Positions 21,315-32,900 of a stretch of DNA of 64,000 bases are shown piece by piece. Position 1 is the first letter of the stretch. Every line of letters begins with the position of its first letter. The position numbers were made by a program, and so were the translations under genes. The notes below the pieces were generated by a model. It did no database searches. It saw nothing but the letters and a program-made list of their open reading frames with translations, and had not been told where the DNA came from. Source of the stretch: Macrolepiota albuminosa (taxonomy: Eukaryota > Basidiomycota > Agaricomycetes > Agaricales > Agaricaceae); NCBI GenBank assembly GCA_027475525.1, contig JAMWFC010000028.1:856831-920830 (forward strand). Reading direction: 5' to 3'.

Positions 21315-23050
21315 CTAACCGGAACTCCCCTTGCTAGTCCTCCCCCTCGGCCAACCCCGGAAATCCTCCCCCACCCCCTCTGGACCGTGCTCCCACCACA
21401 CCTCCTCCGCTAACTGATTCCAGGATGGGAGCTGCTCGCCCTCGTCCAAAACGCGCTCGAACCACGACCCTGGAGCCAGGACGTTCCTCCGGCGGTGCAC
21501 ACCCACCAGCCTCCGCTCCACCCCGGGGTTCCCTGCCTCCGACCATAGCCCCTCTTGGAGAGACGTGAATGCCGCGGCGGCCCCGTCCAGGAGCAGGCGA
21601 TGCTCCCGAGCCTAGCCTGGAAATATTAGTACAACCCAACCATGAAAAGAGGACACTCACTCAAGGAGGCCATGCGCCCAATGACCACGTCCCGACGCAA
21701 GGCCTCGACCAACCCCGGGCTCGAGGGACCTTGCTCTGGGAGCCCCACCCCCTGCTCTAGCCTGGCCCTCATGGCGTCCAGCTGAGCCTCAGCTCCCCTT
21801 CGGGCCACCCTCGCCTTCTCCAGCTTCCGGAGGGCCGTCTTGTGGTCCTCCTCCAGCCCCCTCCGGAGCGCCGCCTCTTCCCTCACCCCCTCCTCACGCT
21901 CCTCCTGCTCCCGGTCGGCCTGCTTGAGGCGCTCCTGCAGAGCCCTCACCTCAGCGTCCAGGGGTCGCCCAGATAGGGGAGAGAACGTCGCCGGAGAGAG
22001 GCGCACTGGGGAAGTCGGGGGCGGGGTCCCCGTGGGCAGACGTGCCCTCTTAGAGGGCCCCAGGGAGGGACTGGGCAACGCCTGCCGCTTCCCCTTGTCT
22101 GGTCGCCCCCCAAGACTCCCCTGCCCCTGGGTGCCGGACCGAGTGACCCGGCACGTGATCAGCACCACGGGCCAGCCCCGGCCCTCTACCCAGACGACTC
22201 CCTCCCCCCCGCCCCACCCCCCGAACCACCCGCGGGCACCCCTCCCAGACCCCCAGCAGGCACCTCCTCTGGGACCCCTTCCGGCTCCGCTACCCAGGTC
22301 CTCTCCTCCACCCCCATCCTCCGGGTCACTCCCTCCAACGGCCACCCCTGCTCCCACGACGTACCATACGCCCTCCACAGCGCCAAGACGGAACACCGCT
22401 CGTGATTGAGGCAACACACCTCGCACACTGAGGTGTCCCATCAAGATGAGGGGGCCGGGGCTTCGAATAAGCAGGAGACCTGCCGGCGGGCGCAGTGGAG
22501 GCACTAGGCACTCAAATCAGCTACGAAAATCAGGAGCACGAGACCACCTACTGGGCCATTACTGACGCACCAAGCATGGGAAGGCAGGCCCCGGGGCCTC
22601 TCCAGGGCATGCTCAAATTGCTCTTGCGACACGCCCTCCCACAGAATGCGCCGATCCTCCGGGAACACGAAGATGGTCCCCGTGCCCATCCTGGACCGCC
22701 GGAAACGGGGAGCGACGAGACGAGGACACGGGGAAGGGCGACGGCGGGGGGGGCAGACAGTCATCTGCACGAAAGAAGGTGTGGGACAGCTGGAACCCGC
22801 CCCAGGAGCGGACTCCAGGAGCTGACTGGGACCCGCCTCCGGGGCAGTGGTGTTGTGTTGTTCTGAAAAAGGAAGGTCAGTAACGACAAGCGAGCAGCGT
22901 GGAAAATGCTCACGTTGTTGCACAAGCGCCGCCACATGCTCCCGGTCCAGGCAGGCTCGGTACTGCGCATCCTAGGCCTTCCAGGCCATGAGGGGCACGA
23001 CTTTGTTGGTTTGTGGGGGCATCGGGGAATGCGTTGGCATACGCGACATG
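21315..23050 (-). pseudogene. Antisense accessory gene of Gypsy-1 (unknown function)
   Basis: A long coding-like stretch lies on the strand opposite to gag-pol, between the chromodomain and the 3' LTR. From ATG near 23050 it reads MSRMPTHSPMPPQTNKVVP and then DAQYRACLDREHVAALVQQR. A Cys-rich block follows near 22500-22400 (CLHCARRQVSC ... CEVCCLNHERCSV). After a Pro/Gly-rich part comes a strong coiled coil (about 21960-21740; LDAEVRALQERLKQADREQ onward). A candidate intron at 21617-21660 (GTGAGT donor, CTAAT branch, CAG acceptor) precedes a C-terminal exon with APGSWFERVLDEGEQLPSW. It has several stops (TAG near 22990, TGA near 22504, TGA near 22460). A related stretch occurs at 43735-44815 in another element. 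I recognise no named family; the Cys block resembles a metal-binding or nucleic-acid-binding motif. Confidence 0.6.
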
Positions 23051-23177
23051 GTTGAGTTCGATGGTAAAATTTTTTTTTGATACGTGGCAGGTCAGGTGCA
23101 GGATCCCACGGTTGGACCCCGGTCCGGACCACCGGCTACGCACGCCTCGGAGGGTCTCGGCGCTGAGGAGGGGGTGA

Positions 23178-23931
23178 TGTCACGACCCCTTCCCTCTGGA
23201 CCCACCCCAGGACACCCCCAGAACACCATCCGGGACCCTCTCTCCGACCCCACAGGACACGCCCCGCCATCACGACTACCGATGCCACCATCACACGCAT
23301 CAAGGACCGCCATCAGCCGCCACCAGCCCCGATCAACAATCAGATCACGCGCATCACGCATCACAGCTCCCTCCACGTCAATTGATTGCGCACCCCACAC
23401 GTGCAATCCAGGTATACAGTCCCTGCCCGCTACTCAATGACCCCCGGAACCCATCCCAGACACCCCGGAACCCCAAGACCCGGTCCTGTAGTACTTATAG
23501 CGTAGTTTCCCGTTGTATTCGTTAGTCTTGATATTACACTGCTTACACTGTTTTTACTTGGTTACTTGAATTGTTGCATGCCCTCTATTTGACTGGTATG
23601 CATTGACTGGTATGCATTGACTGGCACGCTTGACTGGCACGCTTGGATAATCGCGTGCTCTAAGACTGGTACGCACTTAGTGACTTTAATTTACTGACTT
23701 GGTCTCATCTTAGAACCCCCGGTTCACGACTCGACCCCCACCTGAATTTCCCAGCTACTCTCCACCCAAAACCTCCGGACCAAGTCCCCTCTCCCGGGAG
23801 TACCCCTGTCCATGTCTTGAACCCCGGAGTCCTAGCCCCGGAGTTCCAGACACCCGAGTATCTGTGGGTCAAGTCCGCATTGTAAGGGCGATTGCTTTCC
23901 CGGAAAGCCCCCGACTCAGCGGAACCTGACA
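23178..23931 (+). repeat. 3' LTR of Gypsy-1 (754 bp)
   Basis: Starts TGTCACGACCCCTTCCCTCT and ends GCGGAACCTGACA, followed by the GTACG target duplication. It is about 14 bp longer than the 5' LTR because of an extra TGACTGGTATGCAT unit near 23590-23615. Confidence 0.92.
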
Positions 23932-23936
23932 GTACG

Positions 23937-24430
23937 GCATCATTATGGGCGCACCACCCATGCCAGGGTAGTACACCAGGGCGGTATACTGGGGCAAAGG
24001 ATATGCCTCCATTGCTCCCCCCACCAGTATGGGGGCAAGCTGCCTCCATCCTGGCGCTACTTGGGGGCTGAATAGCCCCCTGTACTGCTGTTGCTGGGAT
24101 TGGTCCTCAGCGTGATGTGGCGCATAAGTGCCTGCTACTGGTTGTTGGGGCTGATAGCTGCCTATAGATGCATTTTGGGGCATAAAGTTGCCCTGCATGA
24201 GTTGGTGTGGCTGATAGCCACTGATCACTAGCTGCTGTGGCAGGTAGCCCACCACTAGTTGTTACTGCTGCTGTGGGAAGCCCACAGCCTGTTGCGATTG
24301 TCCCCACTAGGGCACATTTTGGGTCAGTGGGGGAGCCATCTGCCCCCCTCTTCAGCTGATGGTAAGACCAATGGCAACAACTCCAACTGCTGCTGCTGAT
24401 GCTCACTGAGGTCCATGGGCATGCTGTCCA
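23937..24430 (-). pseudogene. N-terminal part of ORF3-like gene of element A
   Basis: From ATG near 24430 the minus strand reads MDSMPMDLSEHQQQQLELLP. After stops it becomes a Gln/Pro/Tyr-rich sequence (VISGYQPHQLMQGNFMPQNA) ending PGMGGAPIMMPY at the Gypsy-1 insertion. The position relative to the integrase matches ORF3 of copies C and D, but the N-terminus is not obviously similar to their MAYWGPQ start. The continuation is at 12052-11896. Confidence 0.45.
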
Positions 24431-24681
24431 TGGTTGAGGAAAGAAAGAGAAAAAAGAAATTTTGAATTTTAGACATGTCTCAGCCACAGTTGCTGACCAA
24501 CTCAGCCAAGCCGCAATTGGCACTGCCAATCAAATTAAGCACTGGTGCACTTACCTAACTGATGTGGATGCTTAATGCCCTTTAACTCCAAATAGTAGTC
24601 AAGTGCCACTAGCTTGGAGCAATGGGAGTATGGCTCCTATGTTGTGTCTCTGAGGGACCATTGTACCTCAAACTCGAGCAT

Positions 24682-25723
24682 TGATAGGCTTCTACTTGGA
24701 CTGAGCGCATCAAGGGACATTAGAGGTTGACCAACGCTTGACACACTGGAGACTCTAGCGACCAGCCTTGGATACAGAGCAGCCCTAGCGCTGGCGCTCT
24801 AGGGCAAGACTTATCCATTCATCTTAATCACCAGTATCAGCCCCTTAGCACACTCCACTCATTTACTTTGAAGACCAAGGAGGCTCAGAACTCAGAGCGC
24901 TAGCACAATGGCGGGAAGTTGACTCTGACCAAACCCCAATCAATACCAAAAGGAGTTAGCAATTGGCACTGTCAATTACCGAGGCACTTCAATCAGAAGT
25001 CTAAAGGAATCAATGACGACAAGGCAGGATACATGCAGACCCGACATTCAAATCTATCAAAAGATGGTACAATGTTTAGTGCTGGGATTAGCGCTTATGG
25101 CGTCTGTTGAGGATTCTCTGACCATACTCTGGAATAGCATGGCCAATTAAATTACATCAAAAGTGAGCAAACTCGTACCATTTCTAAGTAGTTTTAGAGT
25201 CACCGTTGGTCGCCGTCACCCATGTGCTGCAGGTCGCCGTTGACAGGTGGCCATTAGCTACAACCACAAGGAGAGGCGCTAATTGGTAGCGCCGTCAATG
25301 GACTTATTTTGGAAATACCATAGCGCATAGTATAAAAACTAGCTACTTGCCATGTATATAGGAACAAATTATAACCTCTTGAGCACCCAGTTACATTAGC
25401 GTTCAAATTGCACTAGCCTTGCCTGACTTTGTCAATAAGTTTGGCGCTAGCTTCATCTATCTCGTCTTTGTCATTTACAGTGCCACCTACAGACACACTA
25501 CGCTGCGCTATTCGTCTTATTCTCTATATCTTCATCTAAACTACGATGCTTACCGTCTGCTAGGTAGCACCCGAGGCGCTATTATCTAGCACATTGCCCA
25601 ACCACATCTGCTCAAGCACACTGGGACCCTGCCGGGACTCCTCACAAATCTGTATGCCAGGCGCTGGAGACGGCGTTATACTGCGTATATGTCCAGTGCA
25701 CCCAACCACAGTTGGCGTCATCA
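24682..25723 (+). repeat. LTR-X copy 2 (1042 bp)
   Basis: It is the same length and has the same ends (TGATAGGCTTCTACTT ... GGCGTCATCA) as the copy at 10854-11895. GCAT lies directly outside each end (24678-24681 and 25724-25727), a possible 4-bp target duplication. It interrupts element A just inside the integrase C-terminal chromodomain. Confidence 0.72.
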
Positions 25724-27057
25724 GCATATTCTGCTTAGTCCACTGGTGCCCTATGATGCACTCAACAAACCATTTGTCATTGTCTTGTGCCCCAAAGTCA
25801 TAGAGGCCCAGGATCGCCCTGTTAGGGAATAATGTGTTGTCAGACACGCTATATGGTCACAACAGCAACATATAGAACTTTGGAACAATTTGTTGTTCCT
25901 GCAATGCCTGAGGCAGCTCCAGCACATAGTTGGAGGTACTTGGCTCTGCGTCTAGCATGCGGTATGGGCCTACTCATTTCGGGCAGAGTTTACTTGCCCA
26001 TCTCTTTGGAAGCCTCAGGTTATGTGTTGACAGATTAGACCAATGCTCCCACTGGGTATGTTTGCCTACAGTGATTGGCGTTTTTCACCTGAAAGACTTG
26101 CATCTTGATGATGGCATCATGCACCACTGCAATATTCTCCAGGGCCTGCCTGGCAAACTTGACAACTCCTTGGTAGGCCACCACATCCACACAAATTTTG
26201 TGCAGCGTGGAGGGCAAGTACCCTCTATTCAGCTCAAAGGGTGCATACCCTGTTGTTTCTGAGATACTCACATTAATTGAAAACTCAGTAAGTGGGCACC
26301 AGTCCACCCAGTCTCGTTGATCAGGGCAAACAACTGCTCTCAGGATCTGGCCTGTACTGCAGTTGGCCCACTCAGTCTGCCCATCTGTCTGAGGATGGAA
26401 TGTAGTTGACATAAGGAGTTTAGCTTCTAATAGCTTGTGGAGTTCTCTCCACTATTGCAATGCGAATTTTGAGTCATGGTCACTCACAATGGTACTAGGC
26501 AGACCATGCAGCCTAACAATCTCTCTACAACAGCTCCTTAGCCATCAGTGTTGTTCATATCGGTATAAGATGTACCATGCTTATCATGTGGCATATTACT
26601 ACCCAGAGGTAATCAAATCCTCTAGACTCAGGAAAGAAACCTACAAAGTCCATTCCAATGGAATCTCAAGGCTTTACCAGCATGGGTAGCTAGTGCAGCT
26701 TCCTGGCCAGAGATCCAGGAGGCAACTTTGCCCTCTGACATGCTGCGCATGATACGCAGAGCTTGATAACCTCCTGGGCCATGCGTGGCCACCAATACCA
26801 TCTACAGATGTATCTCAATATCCATGCAGCACCAAAGTGCCCCACCAGTACATGGGCCTGGTCCAGTACCCGCATCACAATAGCTCATGTACAGGGAAGG
26901 CAGACCACTGCCACTCCTTGACGGTTCTCCATTGTGATCAGTCTGTCAGGCCCCTGCCTGAAATGAGAGTAGTCATCAGGATTGGTGAGTATCTCAATGA
27001 AGAGAGTCATGTCCATACTCCTGCACCACTTCCATACAGAAGTCATTGTTGCCCAGG
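25724..27057 (-). pseudogene. Integrase fragment of element A
   Basis: The minus strand shows the zinc-binding region (LDQAHVLVGHFGAAWILRYI, WYWWPRMAQEV, CVSCAACQRAK). Further left come the core end FHPQTDGQTEWANCSTGQIL, the segment EFSINVSISETTGYAPFEL and the chromodomain start LFPNRAILGLYDFGAQDNDKWFVE. It matches copy C (33460-34610) throughout, with stops and frame changes. It ends at LTR-X on one side and at the copy C LTR on the other, so gag to RNase H are missing. Confidence 0.75.
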
Positions 27058-27230
27058 TGTAACGGAGTTACACGTGTTACTAGCGTCAACAATGCTATAA
27101 TCATTCAGTAGAGTATTATGTAAGACAACATCTTGTTTTCACTCTAGTACTAGTCAAATCCGATACTGCGGTCTGATTTAGCACTGTGTGATACACACAA
27201 GATAGTTCTATCTTGTAACCCCAGGTTACA
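27058..27230 (+). repeat. 5' LTR of copy C (173 bp)
   Basis: Starts TGTAACGGAGTTACACG and ends CCCCAGGTTACA. Matches 38578-38753, including TATTATGTAAGACAACATCT versus TATTACGTAAGATAACATCT. The termini TGTAAC/GTTACA are inverted repeats. Confidence 0.88.
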
Positions 27231-27341
27231 TTTTTTTAAATCTTCTGCTATCGGCTTTAGACTCTAGGCTTGTTACCGACTAGGCAACTCTCATCAAAAC
27301 CTCTTGATTTTCTGTTGGCATCACATCAAAAACGTGCTTCC

Positions 27342-30090
27342 ATGACTGGTTCTCTTGATCTGGACCCCCCTTTCCCAGCTGCAGACACAGGTGAACCATC
27401 TGTGCTTCAAGCGGGGAAGATGCAATCTGCATCTGCATATCAACCCCTGCCAAAGCAGGATGAGAAGATATCTCACGATGTCAGCATGAGCTTTGGAATG
27501 CCTGGTGGGCTATCCATATCACGGATGATGTCCATTGTATGACCTGGTGGTAAACCAGGAGAGAGATCCGTGGTCTCAGGAGTATCGCTGCTAGCAAGCC
27601 AAATGCCTTCATTGATGTATCTGGTATTGCCCAAGAGCTCGTCAGCTCATTTGGAGGGTCAACCGGACATTACCCAGTATTCGGAAATGGTACAAGGCAG
27701 CGCGTTTGCGCATAGTACTCCATTGTGGACTGCACCTACTGAACGGCATTTGGAATATGTGGCCGATGCTGCCACTGAACCAGGACCATCGTCGCTGATG
27801 ACACAAGGACAGAAGCAAGGACCAGCAATAGTGGTCAGTAGGGAGGATGATGATGTCATAAGGTTGGACAAGGTGTTGACAGCACCTGGAATTCCAGAGT
27901 TGCACAAAAGGGCTGGCAAACAGCCGCAGGTGAGGCATGAAGGCCTCAGGAGAGTTATGGACTTAGAGTCCGAGCTGGAATCCTCAGATGATGAGGAAAG
28001 CAAAAGGTCGCACTTGACCTTGTCTATCCAGTTACAGCTGGTGTTGGACCGATATCTGTTGGTCACAAAGGAGTCAATGTGAAAGTGTCTGCAGCTTTAT
28101 GTAGTAAAGCACTTACAGTTGCTGGCTGCTAGAAGCCACGATGTACCCCATGCAGATTCGAATGAATATATCGAATTGTTTGTGCATATCTTCGAACTTG
28201 AAGTGGTTGAATACCTTAAGCACAAAGCGGTGTGAGGGTCAGCAGTCTCAACGGCCACTCCAGCCGACTCAGTAGAATGTGAGATGAGTGTGCGCCGACG
28301 AGCACCATTAATCGTGGACGCGATGGAAGTGCTCAATGTGCCTTGTCAGGCCAATAAGTCTCAGCAAGACTACGTTCGGCGTCAGAATGCCGCAAACCAT
28401 CAACACATTGTTAGTGGAGTGCCTCAGCAGGCATTGTCTGAGATAGAGACTGTGACGACAACTCCAGCAGAGCCAGAGGCACTACTTGCAGTGCAGGAGG
28501 TTAAGACACCTCAAAAGCAAGTTACTATTAAGGAAGAGGTGGATGAAGTCCACATTCTTGAGGAGCAAACGCGACCATGACGCATAGTGCGACACATCCA
28601 CCTAGTGGACAACTGGAATGAGCGTGTCAATTACCAGAGGATACGCAACCAGGACTTGCGCAATCATGGTGAGTCATTAATTGACGACCAGGAGGGTAGC
28701 CTTTGAAGGGCGTGAGGGTGTAACGCCTGTCGATGAGATGCGGCAACAATTCGCAGCTCAAATGGCTGAACCGGACAGAGGTCCGGGTGGTAGTGATAAT
28801 AGGAGTGATCACTACAAACAGAGGGAGCCAAGTCATTGCAATAACGACGGTGGAGATTGTGATTGCAGAAATAACGATTGAGACAATAATAATCGCCGTG
28901 ATAGTGGCAGGCCGGCTGGTGGATTACCAGCAGAGCAACAAGTGAGGCAACAGCCTACTCCACGGCCAGAAAGAGCGGCCAATGAGCACCTGTTTCGCAG
29001 TCCCCGGGCATTCTCAATGCCCGCACCTCATGAATTGCATGAGACTATGCCAGGAATGAATGAAGTGGTCAGGATCCATATGGATCATATGCATGACCGT
29101 CTCACTTGTCTGGTGGATAACTCCCTTGGAGTCAGGTTTAAATTCCCTGCTAGGGTAAGTCCCCGCAAATCCAATGGTAAGCACATACATGCGTATGCCG
29201 GAGGACATAGGTTCTCCCAACTGGAAGACTGGGCCATGGACATTTGCTACCACCTGGAAGCCTGCTGCTATGGTGGAGACAACATGGACCAAGAAAGGAT
29301 ATTCGTGCTACACGAATTTATGGAGGGAGAGGCTCGGAATTGGTTCTGTCACCATGTCCTCCACATTAATTGCGACAAACCACATTGGACATTTAAAGAA
29401 GTCCTGATAGGACTGTATAATTGTTTTGTCAACGCTGCTACAATACAGGAAGCTCGTGATGCCTTTAAAAAGGCAGTGTATGACGCTAAGACTGGCATCC
29501 AGACCTTTTATGATGACCTGGTGGGTCATGCACAGAATATGGCCGTCTATCCAGACAAATACACTATTCGTGAGACATTCCTGGATGGAATACCTGCAGA
29601 CATGAGGAGGGCGTTAATACGCAATGACAATTTGTCTCTGGAGGTCAATACTGTGACCAAATTTTTGGCATATGCCATCCGTTATGAGCAGTTGACACAG
29701 ACTGCGAACCATTATGAGCAGCGGAGTTCACACCAAGGAACCGTGAACTGTCAGGCAGTGAAGGTGGGGACCTTCCTGGCCAAACAGACAGAGATGGAGA
29801 ACAATTGCAATCCGTGATTCGTTGTCCGCAAGACAATTCCTGGAGGCCAACAGCTTCGATCGAAGCCTGCTGGACAATTGCCAGCAAAGAATAGTCGACC
29901 CTTTTTGGGTCAGAACCAAGTAGCAACAAGAGGGGTAGTAGCGCCTGCAGCGCAAATGGCGAGCAAACCCGCTGGGGCTCCAGGCATGGCCCAGAGAAGG
30001 CCTGCTGGAGATTCCTCAGTGTGCTACAATTGTGGCAGGAGCGGGCATTTCGCTAAGAAATGTCCCGCCCCTCCTAAGGCACACATCTGA
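27342..30090 (+). pseudogene. Gypsy-2 copy C gag
   Basis: From ATG 27342 the frame is interrupted by TGA at 27540, 28080, 28233 and 28578, with a one-base shift near 28690. It then stays in one frame to 30090. Recognisable parts are an acidic/Ser-rich N-terminal region, a helical segment with LQLYVVKHLQLLAARSHD, and the gag core FSQLEDWAMDICYHLEACCY...NWFCHHVLH...FKEVLIGLYNCF...IRETFLDGIPADMRRAL. A CX2CX4HX4C knuckle CYNCGRSGHFAKKC lies at about 30021-30062, near the end. TGA also falls at 29815-29817 and 30088-30090. Each stop sits where CGA would be expected. Confidence 0.75.
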
Positions 30091-31482
30091 GTGGCCCATA
30101 TGGCTGCAGCACCTAGCAATGTCATCAGTGACGACAAGGACAATGAGATCGTTGAAGAAGCGGAGGAGGAGCCGCAAGTAGAGGCTGACAGTTCAGAATT
30201 GGATGATGCCAAGAGCGTCCAGATTGAGGGCAACAAATACGTCCCAGTGGACATGTACAACAGCGACTATTATGCTCGTGATGACGAGGAAGAACACCTG
30301 TTTGCACTGACTGAGTGCCGTGGAGATCAGCGCATCCAAATGAGACATGTAACCCTGCAAAAGGCAACTAATAAGTTGCAGAGGCCATGCTATACTCCCG
30401 AGGAGAAGGAGTGCCTGGTCACGTACGTTGATGTCAATAGACATCCGGCATGGACATTGTGGGACTCAGGGAGTACCACTACGGGCATTACGCCCCAGTT
30501 TGCTCATGTCAACACGATTCATGTTCATGAACTGGAGGAGCCATTGAGGCTCCAGCTGGGGACTTTAGGAAGTCGTGCCATGGTGCAGTTTGGCATGGAA
30601 GTGAGAATAAAAACGTCAGGGACATTGACAAAAGAATATGTGGATATAGCGAATTTTGATTGCTATGACATGATCATCGGTACGCCGTTCATGCGTAAGA
30701 ATAAGGTGTCGCTGGATTTTGTGAACAGCATGGTCGTTGTAAATAGTATGCCTTTGAAGGTGGAGAAAGTCGTGTTAAACGACACAGATGGTCGTCTGAG
30801 GCGCTATCGCGCAACTGAAAAGCGGTGTGATGAACGCAACTGACTAGATAGTCGCAAGAGAGCGACTGTACAGGAGGTGGAGGACAAACAGGTCCCACTA
30901 AAAAGCCTGCTGGCAGATTCTCCGGCTATACTGATGTCTGAGGAAGAGTTTCAAGGAACTCTGAAGGAGGGGAAGCACCCATATGTGATTGGGTGTACCA
31001 ATAGTAAGCCTAAACAGGCTGTACAGTGCAAGAATGAGCGTGGCAAACGCGTGGTGGAGTCGCTAGAATGCCAGCCGACTGGCTCTTGAGTGAAGGTGGA
31101 GGATCTCATCAAGGATGAGGTATACAGTACGATGGGAACTGTGGGTAGCACTAGGTCACTAATGGATCGACCAGTGCCTCGGCCAGGAGTGCAATGGGCA
31201 TATGACCCACGAATGCCATGGGAGTGGAATGAGCTGGTGGCGTCAATGGTGATGCAGACTATGGAAAGGGTGCAGGTGACCCAGACAGGGGAAGCATTTC
31301 ATCATGCACGAGAGGACAAGATTTCCAAAACAGTGGATATCGTATTTGATGGACTCTCGTTGAAAGCGAGAAGTGTGCAGTCATTGTCAAGTACGACAAG
31401 AGTGGTGGATAGACCAACCGTTGTAAGGTTGAATCCAGGAGATCTCAGAAGAGCACGTATGTGCCTTACGGGAGCGATTTGA
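30091..31482 (+). pseudogene. Gypsy-2 copy C protease and linker
   Basis: This is in the same frame as the gag end. After an acidic spacer comes HPAWTLWDSGSTTTGI (active-site Asp near 30467) and the C-terminal motif NFDCYDMIIGTPFMRKNKV, typical of Ty3/Gypsy retropepsins. A TGA at 30841-30843 follows the domain, and another is at 31087-31089. The linker MPWEWNELVASMVMQTMERV has counterparts in copy E. A frame change near 31440 leads to the RT part (SEEHVCALRERFEP). Confidence 0.75.
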
Positions 31483-32900
31483 ACCAAAGGTTCAGCCACG
31501 TATAGCACACGTAGTAAAAGGGAAAGGTAAGGCTGTGAGCCTTACAGAGGAAGATATTCCTTGACTGTGCCAGCAATGGCAACAGGAGTTTGCTGATATT
31601 GTCAACGGAATGAAGGAAGAGCTTCCTCTGTGGCAGGAGGTTAACCATGAGATTAACCTCATTGACAATACTAAGCAGTACAAGTATCATCTGCCTTGCT
31701 GCCCACAAGCACTACAGGATCAACTTTGTGAAAAGACGAATAGATACATAAACGCAAAGTGGTGGGAACCATGACCAGCGGTGCAAGCTGCACCATTACT
31801 TTGTATTCCCAAGAAGGATGGGACATTAAGGACTGCATTGGATGCGCAACAGCGCAATGATAATACAGTCAAGGATGTGACACCTCTTCCAGATCAGGAA
31901 GTAATACAAGAAGATGTTGCGACAGCAAAGTATAGGTCAAAAATTGACCTTACAGACGTGTACAAACAGGTTCACATACATGAGGAGGATATACCGAAGA
32001 CGCTGTTCTCATCCCTGATGGGGACGTTTGTGAGTAACATCATGCAGATTGGTGATTGTAATGCACTGGCGACATTTCAGAGGTTAATGACCTCAATCTT
32101 CCGAGATGTAATCGGGAAGTTTATGCACGTCTATTTAGACGATATATTCATATTTTCTGACTCCATTGAGGAGCATGAGCAGCACCTACAAGTCGTATTT
32201 GAACAACTACGGAAGGCCAGCCTCTATCTCAAATGGAAGAAGTGCGAGTTGTACGCAACGAGTATAGATTGCCTCGGTCACGTCATTGACGAGAAGGGCA
32301 TTCATCCTGATACGGATAAGCTCGACCGAGTCCGAGAGTGGCGTACTCCACACACATATAATGATATCCAACGATTTGTCGGACTGGTGAACTATATTGG
32401 CAATTTCTTGCCAGACATCACTGCATACACTGGGCCACTTATGGCCATGACCCAGAATGGGTCACTGTTTCATTGGAGACCGCTGCATCAGCGGTGTTTT
32501 GAGATGATTAAGCGCATATGCACAAAAACGCTGGTTATCCGGCCAATTGACCCATGCATCGACGAGCCCATCTGGCTCATCTGCGATGCGTTGAAGACTG
32601 GGGTTGGGGCCATGTTTGGCCAGGGTAAAACATGGCAGACTTGCCGACCAGCGGGATTTATGTCCCATAAATTCACTGCTGCTCAGCAGAATTATGCTGT
32701 GCATGAGTTAGAAACACTCGCAATACTGGAAGCCCTCCTAAAGTGGGAGGATAAACTGATGGGATATAAGATCCATATTATCACGGATCACAAAGCACTA
32801 GAGTTCTTCAAGACTCAGGTGCACCTGTCTCCGTGACAACGTCGCTGGATCGACTACATGTTGCGGTACCAGTTCGACATCACCTATGTAAAAGGTGAAT
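31440..32900 (+). pseudogene. Gypsy-2 copy C reverse transcriptase and RNase H
   Basis: RT shows PLLCIPKKDGTLRTALDAQQ, SKIDLTDVYKQVHI and the catalytic VYLDDIFIFSDS (near 32129-32160). Then come CLGHVIDEKGIHPDTDKLDRV and FVGLVNYIGNFLPDI. RNase H shows ICDALKTGVGAMFGQG and HELETLAILEALLKWEDKLM, with IITDHKALEFFKTQ. TGA codons interrupt at about 31561, 31772 and 32834. Without them it would run straight into integrase. Confidence 0.82.

Larger units (their letters stand above)
12053..23931 (+). mobile_element. Gypsy-1: full-length Ty3/Gypsy chromovirus (11.9 kb)
   Basis: It is bounded by direct LTRs (12053-12792 and 23178-23931) and flanked by the 5-bp target duplication GTACG (12048-12052 and 23932-23936). 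The order is gag, two protease domains, RT, RNase H, integrase, chromodomain, then a gene on the opposite strand, a purine-rich tract (GAGGAGGGGGTGA, before 23178) and the 3' LTR. The coding strand is strikingly C-rich and Pro-coding. A 977-bp LTR-Y repeat is nested at 18644-19620, between RNase H and integrase. The LTRs look similar by eye apart from a short tandem expansion near 23590, so insertion is fairly recent relative to its host, element A. Confidence 0.92.
8060..27057 (-). mobile_element. Gypsy element A (minus strand), decayed and multiply interrupted
   Basis: This is a Gypsy-2-related chromovirus read right to left: integrase (27057 to 25724), linker, accessory ORF3 pieces (about 24430-23937, 12052-11896, 10853-8690), 3' UTR and decayed 3' LTR (to about 8060). 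The 3' UTR identity rests on clear reverse-complement similarity of 8196-8437 to the 3' UTR of copy C (about 38310-38577), including the shared word GATAGGACCCTATACAGG. Interruptions are LTR-X at 24682-25723, Gypsy-1 at 12053-23931, LTR-X at 10854-11895 and an LTR-like segment at 8438-8640. The 5' part (gag, protease, RT) is missing at 27057. Confidence 0.7.

Noticed and set aside
27342..32860. UGA recoding (readthrough or selenocysteine) to explain in-frame TGA codons
   Set aside because: The stops are numerous and scattered and correspond to CGA in sister copies. No conserved element follows them, so CpG decay is sufficient.
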